A stretch of 64,000 nt of DNA from Planoprotostelium fungivorum (Eukaryota > Evosea > Variosea > Cavosteliida > Cavosteliaceae): positions 243,784-307,783 of the forward strand of contig MDYQ01000006.1 of assembly GCA_003024175.1 (NCBI GenBank). The letters are read 5' to 3'. The notes beneath the pieces are model-generated. The model was given only the letters and a program-made list of their open reading frames with translations. It made no database searches and was not told the DNA's origin. Positions within the stretch are counted from its first letter, which is position 1; every line of letters begins with the position of its first letter. Made by a program: the position numbers and the translations under genes. Below, piece by piece: positions 1-12,282 of this stretch.

Positions 1-860
1 CATGTCTTCGTCGACCGTTCCGTTCTTCTCTGCGAATCGCAGAATGTAGATGCCGTTGAGTCCCAAATTTTTGGACCTGATAGAGGATGAGATGGTGATG
101 AAGATGGTGGGACTGACTTGATGGGCATTTCTTCGTACAGTTGAAGAGCTCTCTTCATGACCTCTTCCACTTTCATCGATGCATCTTCTATCTGTGCATC
201 GTATCACATACCGTAACACACATCTCGACGACGTGAACTCACTGGGATATCTACAGATTCTCTATCGGTTAAGAATACTTTAATTACATTGAGCCTCCTC
301 TTTGATGATATCAGCATGTTGCTGTTCGCGATCTCAACCAATCAATCACCTTTGGAGCGGCTAATCTCTTGATTTCCTCCATTTCTTTGATCTCTTGACT
401 CAAAAGAGATGTCGGTGGCTTATAGTTTGAGATCTCCTCCATCTTGAAAACCCATTCCTGAGGAATAGTCGTCGCAATAAACGAGTGCATCCTCGCTGCT
501 TTCTTCGCTTTCGCCGACTCTATAAGTTCGCATCAGACGACACGATGCTCTTTAGAGGATGGTCTCCTCCGATACATGGATCTGATTATCAATACCTTGT
601 CTTAGCTCTCTCGGCGTATTGTGTTGCGTCGGAGCACTCGTTTGATCTTGCTCCCTCTCTAACATCACCTCTAGGTCCCATGCTGTGTCTTTCGGACTTG
701 AATTAAATACAATCTGAACGGATGAGACGATTCCATCTACCTTCTATGAAGATAAACGTCTCACATCGGCCACATATTCTCTCGTCCTCCAAAGCATCTC
801 CCTCTCTCTCAGTTGGTCGATGACCTTGATGACTTCCCCCAACTCAGCAATGGAAGTCAT
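1..860 (-). CDS. TORC2 subunit SIN1/RIP3-like protein, N-terminal part (runs off the window)
   Basis: SIN1 is the TORC2 subunit that recruits AGC-kinase substrates at the membrane. The start is the ATG at 858-860 (MTSIAELGEVIKVIDQ). Five exons can be followed: a helical N-terminus, a Ser/Thr-Pro-rich stretch, then a segment reading MHSFIATTIPQEWVFKMEEI, and finally a CRIM-like block. That block begins LNVIKVFLTDRESVDIP, continues IEDASMKVEEVMKRALQLYE and NGIYILRFAEKNGTVDEDM, and stops at base 1. The VEEV...AL..Y...LRF.E.DG.VDED pattern is the CRIM signature of SIN1/Avo1/RIP3. The later Ras-binding and PH domains would lie outside the window. Introns begin gtgag, gtatt, gtgat, gtgag and gtcag. 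The family call rests on the CRIM block only. Confidence 0.62.
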
Positions 861-1000
861 CTGAGCTGATGTAGTTGTCCTGCGAATGACCCGCTGTCAC
901 TCTGACGTCCACAACAGCTGCTCAATTTTATAAATAATATATAATACCCCTCAAACAACCAACGCGGTACAGTATGAACAAGTCTTTATCCTCGATACCT

Positions 1001-3011
1001 CTATACCTCCCCAGACACTGCCACACCTATGTCCACCGTAGATTCTGCCTTGACGACAGCTCTCCTCTTAACGACTTGCCATGTGATGATTACGGCGGCG
1101 ATGATGACCAAGAGAGCTCCCACTCCGGCACCGACTGCAATGTAAATCGGCAAGTTGATGCTGGACGATTTGATGGCAGGGCCTTGAGTCACGACGGGGT
1201 TTCCATCTGCGCCCGTTCTATCTGATGTGAAGCCGATCTGCATGTTGGCTCGGTCGAAGATGGTGTAGACTCCTGATGACATCCATCAGACACTCCATCT
1301 CTCGATGATGTCGATGATGATCTCACCTCGCATGAAGGTGCCACCCAAGATGGTCTTTTGAGATCCACTCTGGACGATAGAGAAACAGTTGACACTTCCT
1401 CTAATGGTGGTGCTCTGTGTCAGATATTGGTCTGGCCTCATGATGACTTTGACTCCGTCGAAAGAGAAAGTCAGATCGGGAAACTGGCTCAGATCGATCT
1501 ACAACCAGTCAAATTGAAATAAAACATATGAAAATAATTTATTCCCACCTTGGATGAATTGATGCACTGGTTGTCGTCGAACATACTGGGCTGGGTGCAG
1601 ACGAAGGGAAGGTGACAGTAGTTCGTCTGAAAGACCGATTTGAGTTGATGGTAAGCTCTGTTCGGCAGCAGAAGGTAAGTGGTCCCTGAGTCCACGATGG
1701 TAGATCCAAACAGACTCAGATCTCCCCCAATCGACACCCCTCCTATTACGCATGAGTTACGCCCAACTTTGCACCTCATCTCACCGACAGCGACATCGCC
1801 GAGAGCTACAGAGTAATAAGGCTTCTTTAAGATGGGAGTGTAGAAGATTCCGTTCTGTCCGATGAGGTCATCATCGTAACCACCGATGGTGAGAGAACCG
1901 CCGTCGATGTTGTAACGAGAGTTGTTGGACACACGTTCTAATGAGATGGCAAAGACATCGCGGATGCCATGAGACTGAACGATGGCGTCGAGAAAGAGGG
2001 TGGCACAGTTGGGAACGCACTGGTTCACGTGAGATGATGAGAGATGGATGGATGACTCACGGATAGAGACGTGCCTCCGAAAGAGAAACCCATGATGCCA
2101 TCGACCCCGAGTAATTGGAAGTTGGTCGACTGTTTTACATCAGAGACACCATCGAGATGGAAGATGCATCACCTGAGATGTCATCGAACCAAAGATGATG
2201 GGGGTGTTGGAATAGATGGTTGAGTGAAGGTTCTCTATCGTTGTGTTACCTCCAGTGGCCAGTCCTTGTCTGGCGGTCCAGTTCAGAGGAAGGGACACGA
2301 CATCAGAGACGAGCTTGCCCTACAATGCAGATGAGATGAATGTAAAGAGGCTGGCAACGCACCTGGATGTAGCTGGTGTCTCCGTAGCTGACGTAAAAAG
2401 AACATGTTCCATCCTCATTGCATTTTCCGCTGGTGCATCTGGCATCAGCGCAGGAGAGTACATTGGATGTGCTCGACTGAGAAGCATTATACTTCGGGTT
2501 GTAGTTGTAACAGTTGGGACAGTCGATGGACGGTAATGCCGTCTGAAAGATGGTGAGGTGACATCCTTAAAGAGGGTGCTCACGATCGCACTACCGGTGT
2601 CCACTTGAAGAGAGAAAGGTCTTCCGGGGGTTCCAATGAGAACCGTTGTGAAGTACTCGACCGTATTACCCAACAGCTGCAGCTCTGAATCTAGAGACAA
2701 TCAATCACCCGATTTCATGCGGATAACTACTCACACTTGTTGTTTTGGATGTCGCTGACGGCAGGGTAAGCCATTCTCATGATAGCGGGACCGGTTTCGT
2801 TGTGTTCCTCTTGGTGATCGAGCGGTCTATACATGGGTTTGATAGGAAACCGAAAGATGGGACGTGAGACTACAGTCTCAGTTGTAGCTGGTGTTGCTGT
2901 CTGATTAATGGTTGCCTCCAAGGCGGAATCATTTTGTCCAATTGACACGGTGACAGAGAGGAAGAGAATGATGGCCGTTATAGCCGTCTTTGCGATTGAT
3001 GATGGTACCAT
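1001..3011 (-). CDS. Membrane-anchored pepsin-type aspartic protease (family A1)
   Basis: The start ATG at 3011 opens a signal peptide (MVPSSIAKTAITAIILFLSV). An in-frame ATG at 3047 would add 12 residues. After a Thr-rich propeptide-like stretch comes the N-lobe with the first catalytic motif DTGSA (in FSLQVDTGSAIVSTLF) and a flap-like YGDTSY. The C-lobe holds the second catalytic motif DSGTT, followed by YTIFDRANMQIGFTSD, the usual end of the pepsin fold. A hydrophobic segment (PIYIAVGAGVGALLVIIAAV) and a short basic cytoplasmic tail follow. Both catalytic aspartates are present, so the enzyme should be active. The architecture is that of a type I membrane protease of the secretory or endolysosomal system. 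There are about six introns of 40 to 70 nt. Several CxxxC-type cysteines (CPNC, CADARC) recall nepenthesin-like members. The exact subfamily is not settled. Confidence 0.88.
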
Positions 3012-3294
3012 TATGATGCTCTTTAAGATACAAAGTGTAAAATACAACGCCCCTCGTTGGAAGGAGACGGATCAAATTTGAATGGTACAGAGGTTGCTCA
3101 CGCTACCTCTTCCTCGCACTAGCTGGATAGCTGGAAAATGAGGCTTGTGACAACTTCGGGGCTGGCGGAAACAAAAATCGCATCTAGCAAAATCTCTCCG
3201 ATGTCAGGGGAGGCACATTCATTCGTATCCATGTCTGTTCAGGTCCCTCAAGGAGAGCTCGCCCGCTCTGGCGTTCATGAAGGCGATAAAGAGG

Positions 3295-6038
3295 TCAAGA
3301 GGTGCTGGTTCTTCGGTTGGCTACCTCCCTGCGATGGCGATCGGTGGTCTCTTTCTTCGTGATCTCATCACGGCGGCCTAAAAGGAAGAGGAGCTCCTTC
3401 TGCTCCGTGTCGGCTTTCGTAACGCGCGACATCTCTTCTGCGAGCGCTTTTTGACTCTGTCTCAGCTCTGCACTCTCCTTTGAGAATGGATTGTGAAGAG
3501 CTTTGATGGTGAAGGTTGGCTGGCGCTAATCAGCTCGGTGATGAACCGTTGAATCACCTCTTCTTCTGGCTTGACGTGTTGTTGATCAGCGATCTCAAGA
3601 TTCTTCGCCTGTTTCACTGAATTTGATTTAGAAGTCATCCGTGCATGATGAACTCACCCGCCCTCTTCTCTTCGATTCTCGTCACGATTTGGTTGTGTGC
3701 CTTCTGTTGATATTCTTCTACCTTCTTCTTCCTCTCTTCTTCCTTCTTCTTCAATTCATCACTCCTGCAACGGTGTCACGCACGTTGATGGAAGTGAAGA
3801 GCTTCGCTTTTCCTCACATCCTAGCCGCCTCCTGCCTCATCTGCTGTTGTCCAGCCTGTACAAATTCCAATCTCTTCTGCATACTGCTTTCCTCGCTTTG
3901 TCTCCAATCTCTCCATCTCCTCCTCTTCATCTCCGCTTCTCTGTCTTGTTCTTCTTTGGCCTCTCTCGCCCTCTGCTTCTGCTCTGCAAGATTCGATCAG
4001 GTGTGATGCGGCAGCACCGTACGTTCACCTGCTTCACTTAAGCCCTGGATGATACCCAGGGCAGTTGCTTCCTCTCTCGACATCTCTGCGGTGGGTGCTG
4101 TGGTCGGGCGATTGTGAATGGCTGCGACTTCTTGTTCTCTCACCACTGTTGCCGTCTTGACCGTATCGGCCCTGATACGATCAGTCGTGGTTCGACCACT
4201 GTGTCGATGCCTCACATCCAACTGGCCTTCTCCATTATCCTTTCTCTCTCGCGCTCTTCGCTCTCCCTGTCTAATCGTGCGACTAGCTTCTTCTTCTCAA
4301 TAGCCAGTGTCAATTGTGAGACTCTAGCTCCTATCTCTGCCTCTCTCATCGCCTATTGATTTCATTTAATCTATATATCTGAGACGAATTCTACCTTGAC
4401 GTTCGCCTGCTTTTCTTCCAATTCTTTGGCACGGCTGGCATGGAGATCATTACGGATGTCTTCTCCTATTTTCCGCAGACCAGCTACGACGATTTTCGTC
4501 TCCTCCAATTTCATCTGTCTGGCCTCGATTGCTTCTTCACGAGCGTAGGCAGCTTCGATTTTACGTCGCTCTTGCTCAGCCCTATTCATCATGAGGAACT
4601 TCGCAGGTGTTCGTGTCATCATCTTACCATCGGTCATTCTGTTCTTTCTCGAGCAATTCTTCTCTCCACTTTCGATATCCTGCCTCGTTCAACTTTTCGG
4701 TTTCGAGGCGTTTGGATACAGCTTCCGCCTCTTCTTGTCTCTTCCTGTGATAATACTCTTGGCGTAAGATGGTCCCCCTCGTGCTGGCCTCGATCAACTC
4801 GGCCTCTTTACTTTGGAGGATGTCGTGTGGAACTGGATGGGCCTTGGGTGTGACGAAGAGATTCTGCTCTTCCTCCACCGGCTTCGGGACCTGTATCAGT
4901 CAGAATCTGTTCCATCGAATGGTCTACAAATCATCACGATGAGGTGATGATGTACCTTGGTTCTCGTTTCTGCAGTGAGTTGAAAAGGTACAAAGTCTTT
5001 GAATTTCTCCGCTTTTTCTCTCTGCGATTTCGCCCTCCTCTCTTCCAGCTCTTTCGTCATTCGCAGAGGCTCTGATGCAAAAGATTCTTTTGGGATGGGT
5101 TTTCGTTTGAACTGCGCGGATATTTGTACATCATCATAGGCTCATCTCACTTTGTAGGGAGTCTCTTGTTCGATCACTTTGACTGGAGACGCAGTGATGT
5201 TAAATGGTGTGATTGTTGTGGTGTGACTGTGTTTCTCTTCAGCACTTCTGATCGCACCATCAATTCTGCATTTGATTTTGTACAATAGTGATTCCCCCTG
5301 CAACTTATATCGCTCAATCTTGGCTAAGAAATAACGCTAATCTTCGTCATCATCTCAGCATCTCACTATCTCACCTCAACAAACGATTCATCATAGATCT
5401 TCTGCCAAGCTTCGATTATGGCACCATCATAGCTGGTGCGATTGAAGATAAAGGTGAAGAAGACCTAATCACATCACGTTGCGTTCTCTCATTCGGTGAT
5501 CACTCACTTGCATCTGTAAACTCCCCTGTGATAAGACGTACTTTTCAAACTCGTCGAAACCGATGTCATCCACTTTGGCAAAGAAAAGATAGCTGACCAC
5601 CATGTACAGTGGCCTCTCCGACAGAGATGATCGACCGACATTACGATCGAAGAATTCACTGACCAAAACCTAAGGCTGGTGTTGATACTACGAATCGTAA
5701 CATGAGTACTTCACCTGCAGACAAGCTTTGTATCTCAATACACCCAAAAAGATCTGATTCTCATCAGCAACGATGTCATCATCATCACTTGCACACCTCT
5801 TCTAAGATTGTTCTCTCATCATCGTGTTCCTATACCTCTTCAGTCATCGAACACACCGCAGGTGTCCCACCGCCTCTTCTGCGAAGAATCTTTCCAGATG
5901 GTAGTCAGCTGATGTTCTAGATGGTCGAAAGCTGCTGAAGATGTGAACGCTGCGAGTTATGATACGCCATTGAGAACTGTTGGGCATGATCGCCGTGACA
6001 GCGGCTGTAAGGTCATCTGAAATCCCGAAATAGCGCAA
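3295..6038 (-). CDS. Coiled-coil protein with TPX2/FAM161-like microtubule-binding segment
   Basis: About ten exons can be linked in frame. The N-terminal part (about 6038-5480) is globular, reading YFGISDDLTAAVTAIMPNSS and later RPLYMVVSYLFFAKVDDIGF. The middle has FKRKPIPKESF, then VPFQLTAETRTK, a pattern like the TPX2 C-terminal or FAM161 domains of spindle and cilium microtubule proteins. The rest (about 4880-3300) is highly charged helix, for example KLNEAGYRKWREELLEKE and EEERKKKVEEYQQKAHNQ, and looks like long coiled coil. Translation ends at a TGA at 3295-3297 after NRRTSTS. The 5' end is uncertain, because the first frame stays open to about 6170 without a clear ATG. A ciliary or spindle microtubule role is inference from motif resemblance only; no family was firmly recognised. 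Confidence 0.55.
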
Positions 6039-6414
6039 AATCGCAGATCTGCGATTCGTGAGCGATTTGATGGATGTGCATAGCAGGCTTCTCTTTAATT
6101 TAGAAGCTCTGTATCCATGTCTCTCATGAATGTTGTTGTGTCTGACGGTACGAAATGGAACATAAATGAATTTATTTAAAATCGGTCAACAAAAACAACG
6201 GCGCTTATCTTTTTGCGCGTCTAACGTCTCCCGGGCCGAGCTACTACACCAACGACATCTTAAGCTCTAACGGACTTGTTTGCGCTGACACTATCTTAAT
6301 TCGATGTGTGAGTCTATAACATATTCGTCCAGTCCGTTTTGAAAATGTGGATCTCATATCCATATCTCGTTCTTGCAAGCTGATACATTAAATCCAGCCG
6401 GTAAATATGGGGAG
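6039..6414. other. Divergent intergenic spacer between coiled-coil gene and MST kinase gene
   Basis: This is about 375 bases between two genes that point away from each other, so it probably holds both promoters. It is A+T-richer than the flanking exons and includes runs such as taatttag and tttatttaaaa. The left end may still include first-exon coding sequence of the minus-strand gene. No RNA gene was seen. Confidence 0.4.
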
Positions 6415-7947
<1,533 letters not shown>

Positions 7948-7988
7948 TAGATTCGTATCTTTTTCCACGTTTGATGAGATATTCCGAT

Positions 7989-8511
7989 TTAAATGTTGTT
8001 CCATTTCATTCGATTTTTGGGTCCAGTGAAACAGGCCTTCTGACAAGAACACATGAAGATCCAAAAGGAGTAGATGATCGCCATGATGCTGAAGATCATG
8101 ATGGCTGCGACCTGTCCTGAGCTGTGGCAGGGGTACAAGAAGTGGTCGTCGGTGGCATCCCAGAAGCATTGGACCGTATCACCCACATCGAGCTGTCTCG
8201 TGGTCGACTTTAACGTGCTCACGTTGTGATTTCTCAGATGCACCTGTCGATCTTATATTGAGATGGAGTGTGTGACGATGTAGATGACGATGCAGATGAG
8301 ATCGTCACTTGATAATGGTGGTAGAGAGTTCCATCCGATCTTGAAGACTGAAGTACGGTGCATTCCTTGTAGGAGGAATAATTGAACGGGGAAGTCACAG
8401 AGAAGGCGTAGATGAGGCCGAGGAAGCCTACACCGAATAGAACTGCATGATGTCAGTCCAAATGAGAAGGTGGAACTCACGGAGAGTGGTAGGTATACAA
8501 CAATAACTCAT
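7989..8511 (-). CDS. Small two-pass membrane protein, unknown family
   Basis: The start ATG at 8511 reads MSYCCIPTTL. Splicing a short gtgag intron joins LLFGVGFLGLIYAFSVTSPF, a first membrane segment. An external-type loop follows, with cysteines at KECTVLQSS, TVQCFWDATD and FLYPCHSS. A second membrane segment, AAIMIFSIMAIIYSFWIF, is followed by CSCQKACF and a basic end. The protein is about 120 to 130 residues in three exons. Paired cysteines in the loop suggest disulfides and a secretory-pathway or plasma-membrane location. No family was recognised. The gene lies tail-to-tail with the MST kinase gene, with only about 40 bases between the stops. Confidence 0.55.
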
Positions 8512-8557
8512 GTTGAAATTTAGAACGTCTTCGACGTGCATCATGACGATCATCTTC

Positions 8558-9130
8558 TCAGCCTTTTCTGAGATGAGTCTGTTTTGATGGAGGATCTGCA
8601 GCAACGGTCAGATGTTCAATGGCTACAACCCACTTTGAAGAACTCTGGACGATTGTTGGCCACGTGCAAGACTGTTTTTAAGGGTAATTCCCTCCGATCC
8701 GTGCTGTGTTCGACGACGCTTCGAAATGTCTCCATGATGATGGTCAGTCAAATGAAGAACAAGGGTAGTACCTCTGCGTCCCAATTGGAGAAGAAGATAC
8801 CCCAGTGAATACCACCAAACTGGTGAGGAAATCGAAACCGTGGAGAGCCATGAGAATCTTCTGAAATGCAAAGTTGTTAACGGCTGCATCATTAAAGATG
8901 GTCCCTTCGAAACTGAAGATCTGATCAAAGTATGAGACATCTCAAGTAGATCCTGCAACCTCGTCCGTAAATTTCTTCCATCTTCGATCGACTCTCCTGC
9001 AACTGGCCCATCTCTTCCAGTATGTCTTCTCCGGCTCATCGTTAGCGTTTCGAAACCCACTTGTATCCCTCCCCAAGACATAAGACAATATGAGCCTCAG
9101 CATATCTGCAGGTGCTTGTGCCTCCGTCAT
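8558..9130 (-). CDS. Unrecognised protein with F-box-like N-terminus
   Basis: From the ATG at 9130 the first exon reads MTEAQAPADMLRLILSYVLG, then CRRVDRRWKKFTDE. The pattern of a hydrophobic helix followed by a cysteine and tryptophan helix resembles an F-box, but weakly. A 39-nt intron (gttgcagg...gatcag) restores the frame to an exon containing FNDAAVNNFAFQKILMALHG. A second, about 71-nt, intron leads to FRSVVEHSTDRRELPLKTVL and HVANNRPEFFK, which could be solenoid repeats. The likely stop is the TGA at 8558-8560. Three frames stay open here in different places, so the exon chain is a proposal chosen for coherent protein-like composition. Confidence 0.4.
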
Positions 9131-9433
9131 CTCTTCTCCTTCGGTTCGCGAAATTGACAATTTTAGGCAACCTAAAATTTCACATGCATGTTCACTGAAC
9201 ACTCCACATCATCATCAACTGCATCCATCATCACCAATAAGAAGATATCGAACGATACAGAAACAATTTATAGAACCTCCGATGGAGGTCACGAAACCAT
9301 TCGACTCTCAGACTTCTACATACAATCCACCACCTGCCTTCCATCAGTCACCCCTCTCCACTCTCCTCCCCACCTCCGAGAGCACCCAGAATCCAACACA
9401 ACGAAAACAGATCCATCTCATTCGTCGTCACGA
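9131..9433. other. Intergenic spacer
   Basis: About 300 bases lie between two minus-strand genes and should hold the 3' end of the low-complexity gene or the promoter of the unrecognised one. It has no coherent coding, tRNA-like or repeat structure that I can see. Confidence 0.35.
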
Positions 9434-12032
9434 TCATCTCTTGTCGCCCTCCATCATGAGAGAGGCACCTCCGCTCCTCTTCTTCTGTCGACTCTTCATC
9501 ATGTCGAGCTGTCTCTCCAACTTGGCAATCTTCTCTCCGTATTCCTCTACGATTCGGTTCTTCTTGCTCAGTTCTTTCCTCAGCTCTGCCACGTCACGTC
9601 CCAAGCTCTTCACTTGTCTCTCCACGTTGTAGATGGCTTCCTCTTCGTTTCTCTCTTTTCCCTTCTTCATCTTCATCGGTGATGGTTTTCCCTCTTCTTC
9701 TTCATCACGGATCTCATCATCAGATATCTTCTCTTCTCTCTTTTCTTCTCTCTTGTCATCTCTCTTGTCATCTCTCTTTTCTTCTCTTCTCTCTCCTCTC
9801 TTGTCTTCTCTCCTCTCTTCTCTCCTCTCTCCCCTCTTGTCTTCTCTCTTCTTCTTGTCCACAGAGGGAGGGAGGGCTGCACGTGTCGGTTCGTCTTCAG
9901 AGGAAGAGTCATCCGAGGAAGAAGAAGAAGAAGAGGAAGAAGAGGAGAAGCCCTCCGATGAGCTGTCGTCTCCACTGTTGTCCTCGTCGGAGCTCTCCGA
10001 TGCCTCCGATCCCGACTCCGATCCGTTCTTCGGGTGACTGTTGCCCTTGTTCTTCTTCGGTCGGACCTTCTCGAAATTGACCCCGATGTCTCTCAGCAGC
10101 TGCACCCTCTCCTTGCTCAACTTCCCGATGCGAGCGTTGTAGTTCTGATTGTGGAACCATCTGTACATGAAGGTGGAGCTCTTCAACTTGAAGACGCCGT
10201 CGCTCTGTCTGAGCTTGCACAGCTCGTGGTAGTGGTGCATCCAGTTCGTGTGGGAGTCCGACTTTCCGTCCGACTTGTACTCTCGCTTCTCGGACTTGGA
10301 CTTGGATTCCGAATTTCCGGATTCCGCGCGGGGGGATTTGGACCTCTTCCTCGATTTCTCTTCCGAGTGGTGATCGGAACTTCCGTGCCTCTCCCTCGCG
10401 TGGCTCTCGCGGTGACCCGAGTGAGTGTCTCGTTGTAGATCGCGGGAGAAGTAGTCCATTCGGTCCCTCTCCTTCTCTCTCGCTTCTCTCTCCTTCTGCT
10501 CTCTAGTTGGATTTCCAAAGATGTTGTCTCGGTTGTGAGAGGAAGAGGCCTCCTTCAGGTTCTCCCTACTGGCCTCTCTCGAAATAGAATTGTCTCGTTG
10601 TAGATCGCGGGAGAGGGAGTCACGGTGCGTATCTTTCGAAGGCGTCGCGCTGCTGTCTCGTACGATGTCACGAGAAGATGTCGTGTGTGGTTCTCTAGAG
10701 ACTTCTCTCGATGGCGGATTGTCTCGGTGTGTCTCACGGTGGACATCACGGTCTCTCTGTGGATTGTGATTGGATGGAGCGGGTGAAATATTTTCCTTCG
10801 TGCGATTGGGTGATTTGTCTCGCAGGCGTGCGGCCTCTCGGTGTGCCATGTTCTCCTTGGCGGCGGACAGATTGTCTCTCAACTGGCTGATGGAAGGGCT
10901 GTCCCTGGTGTTCCCGTGCAGATTGTCTCTCGGTGGTGTCTCCTTGTGATTGCTGTTCGCGACGTCTCGATTCGAATGGGCCCCAGTAGAAAAAGGATTG
11001 GTGAGAGGCTCCAAGATCCTCGGTGAGTCTTTGAGATGGTTTGCAGGTGAGCTCTCGACTGTCTCCGCCTTCTCCACGACGGCGTGACGCTGTGCATTTC
11101 TCTCCATGATGTGCTCGCTCTTTTTCGGAGGCAGCATGATGGATTCACTCTTGCCCGCGATCGTCTATTTTTCTCAGTCCATTTGGTCAAAGAGAATGGT
11201 ATTCACCTCGGATAAATGCTGTTGAATTTTGTGCCACTTGTAATCTTTCGCTGCAGGATCTTCCGTGGAGGTTGTTGAGGGAGCCGCGACTGGTTTCACG
11301 AGATTCTGTGACTTTTCTGCCGTGGATGGAACCTCATCGGATGAGCCAGAGTCGCTTTCATCCGAGCTCTCGACCCTCCTCTTGTTTCTCCTCTTCATGG
11401 CGGGTGAGGCTGCCGTCTCTCTCTTCACGAGATTCTCCTTCTTTTTCTCGTCTTTCGTGGTCGTTTCGTTGATGTGAGAACGGCTGAGTGGTGTAGAAGG
11501 AGTGGATGGCGTGGGCGTAGAAGGGTTGGCGTGCGTTGCTGATGCGTTGGATGACTTCCATGCTTGAAGAGGGGTCGAAATATTGACGGGTGCTCGATTT
11601 TCTCGATCGCTCTCGTGGTAACCTTTTTGTGTGTTCTGAGGGTATCATCAATCATTTCTGCCTCGTTTTTCTGATTTTTACGTTTCACGAGGAAAAAATC
11701 GATTTTGCCTCACCGATTGAGGGTGAGTGTTTTCTTTCGATCGTGAGATGCTTTGTTTCTCGGCAGGTTGAACATTCACAACGGAGTCCGCGGTAGAGAT
11801 GACATGGTTGGTTACAGAAGGGTCCGGCTCTACCGGGGCACTCAGAAGTTTAAATTTCTTCTTGGGTGGCAAAGGGGAGACAATACTCTCTTCAACTAAA
11901 ATGAGAGGTCATGTCGAGTCAAAAAAAACTTGATTTTCTTGTAGATAGATGGAAAAGAGATGGAAACGTTCGATTAGACATTGACATACCTGATTGTCTC
12001 CCTCTAACCGGACCTTCATTCACCGTCATCAT
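9434..12032 (-). CDS. Low-complexity nuclear-type protein with helicase-associated-like domain and C-terminal coiled coil
   Basis: The start is the ATG at 12030-12032 (MMTVNEGPVRGRQS), spliced in phase to VEESIVSPLPPKKKFKLL, a basic NLS-like stretch. A 42-nt intron (gtgaatacc...aaaatag) joins the KIQQHLSE exon to the long last exon. That exon carries about 25 irregular short repeats of the type SRDLQRD or HRDSLSRD, then an acidic Ser/Glu/Asp tract and many KREEKREE units. In between is one compact block starting NWMHHYHELCKLRQSDG and ending GKLSKERVQLLRDIGVNF, which resembles a helicase-associated (HA) domain: W...L...G...W...GKLS.ER...L..IG. The end is a heptad-like helix (VERQVKSLGRDVAELRKELS). 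Charged repeats plus NLS suggest a nuclear, perhaps chromatin or RNA-related role; that is inference. The stop is at 9434. Confidence 0.6.
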
Positions 12033-12282
12033 GCTTATATCATGATACGGCTCCGTGTGAGCACTTGTCCTCGATTCGCTGGACGAGCTACGAGCGTGAT
12101 GTGTTTCTCTTCTCTCGCGAGGTCAAAAAAACAAAACGTCCTCCCTCTTTCCGGAATGGTCGACACTCCCATTCCTCCGTCGACATTTCCATACTTCCTA
12201 ACAGTCGACATTTCTTACATTTCCGAAAACTGCGACCTCCGTTCTACAACTCGCCATCCGTAAAATACCTTTTTCATTCTTT
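12033..12282. other. Intergenic spacer upstream of the HA-like gene
   Basis: About 250 bases lie between the end of UGP and the start of the HA-like gene, both on the minus strand. It contains a run of near-direct copies of a cgacatttcc/cgacactccc motif (about 12160-12215), possibly promoter elements. No coding frame is convincing. Confidence 0.35.

Noticed and set aside
8558-9130. In-frame TGA codons suggesting stop-codon reassignment
   Set aside because: Many genes in the window clearly end at TGA, and 39-nt and about 71-nt introns remove the two TGA codons while keeping frame.
9633-10438. Plus-strand Ser/Leu-rich open frames
   Set aside because: They are mirror images of the charged repeats of the minus-strand gene and have no start or splice logic of their own.
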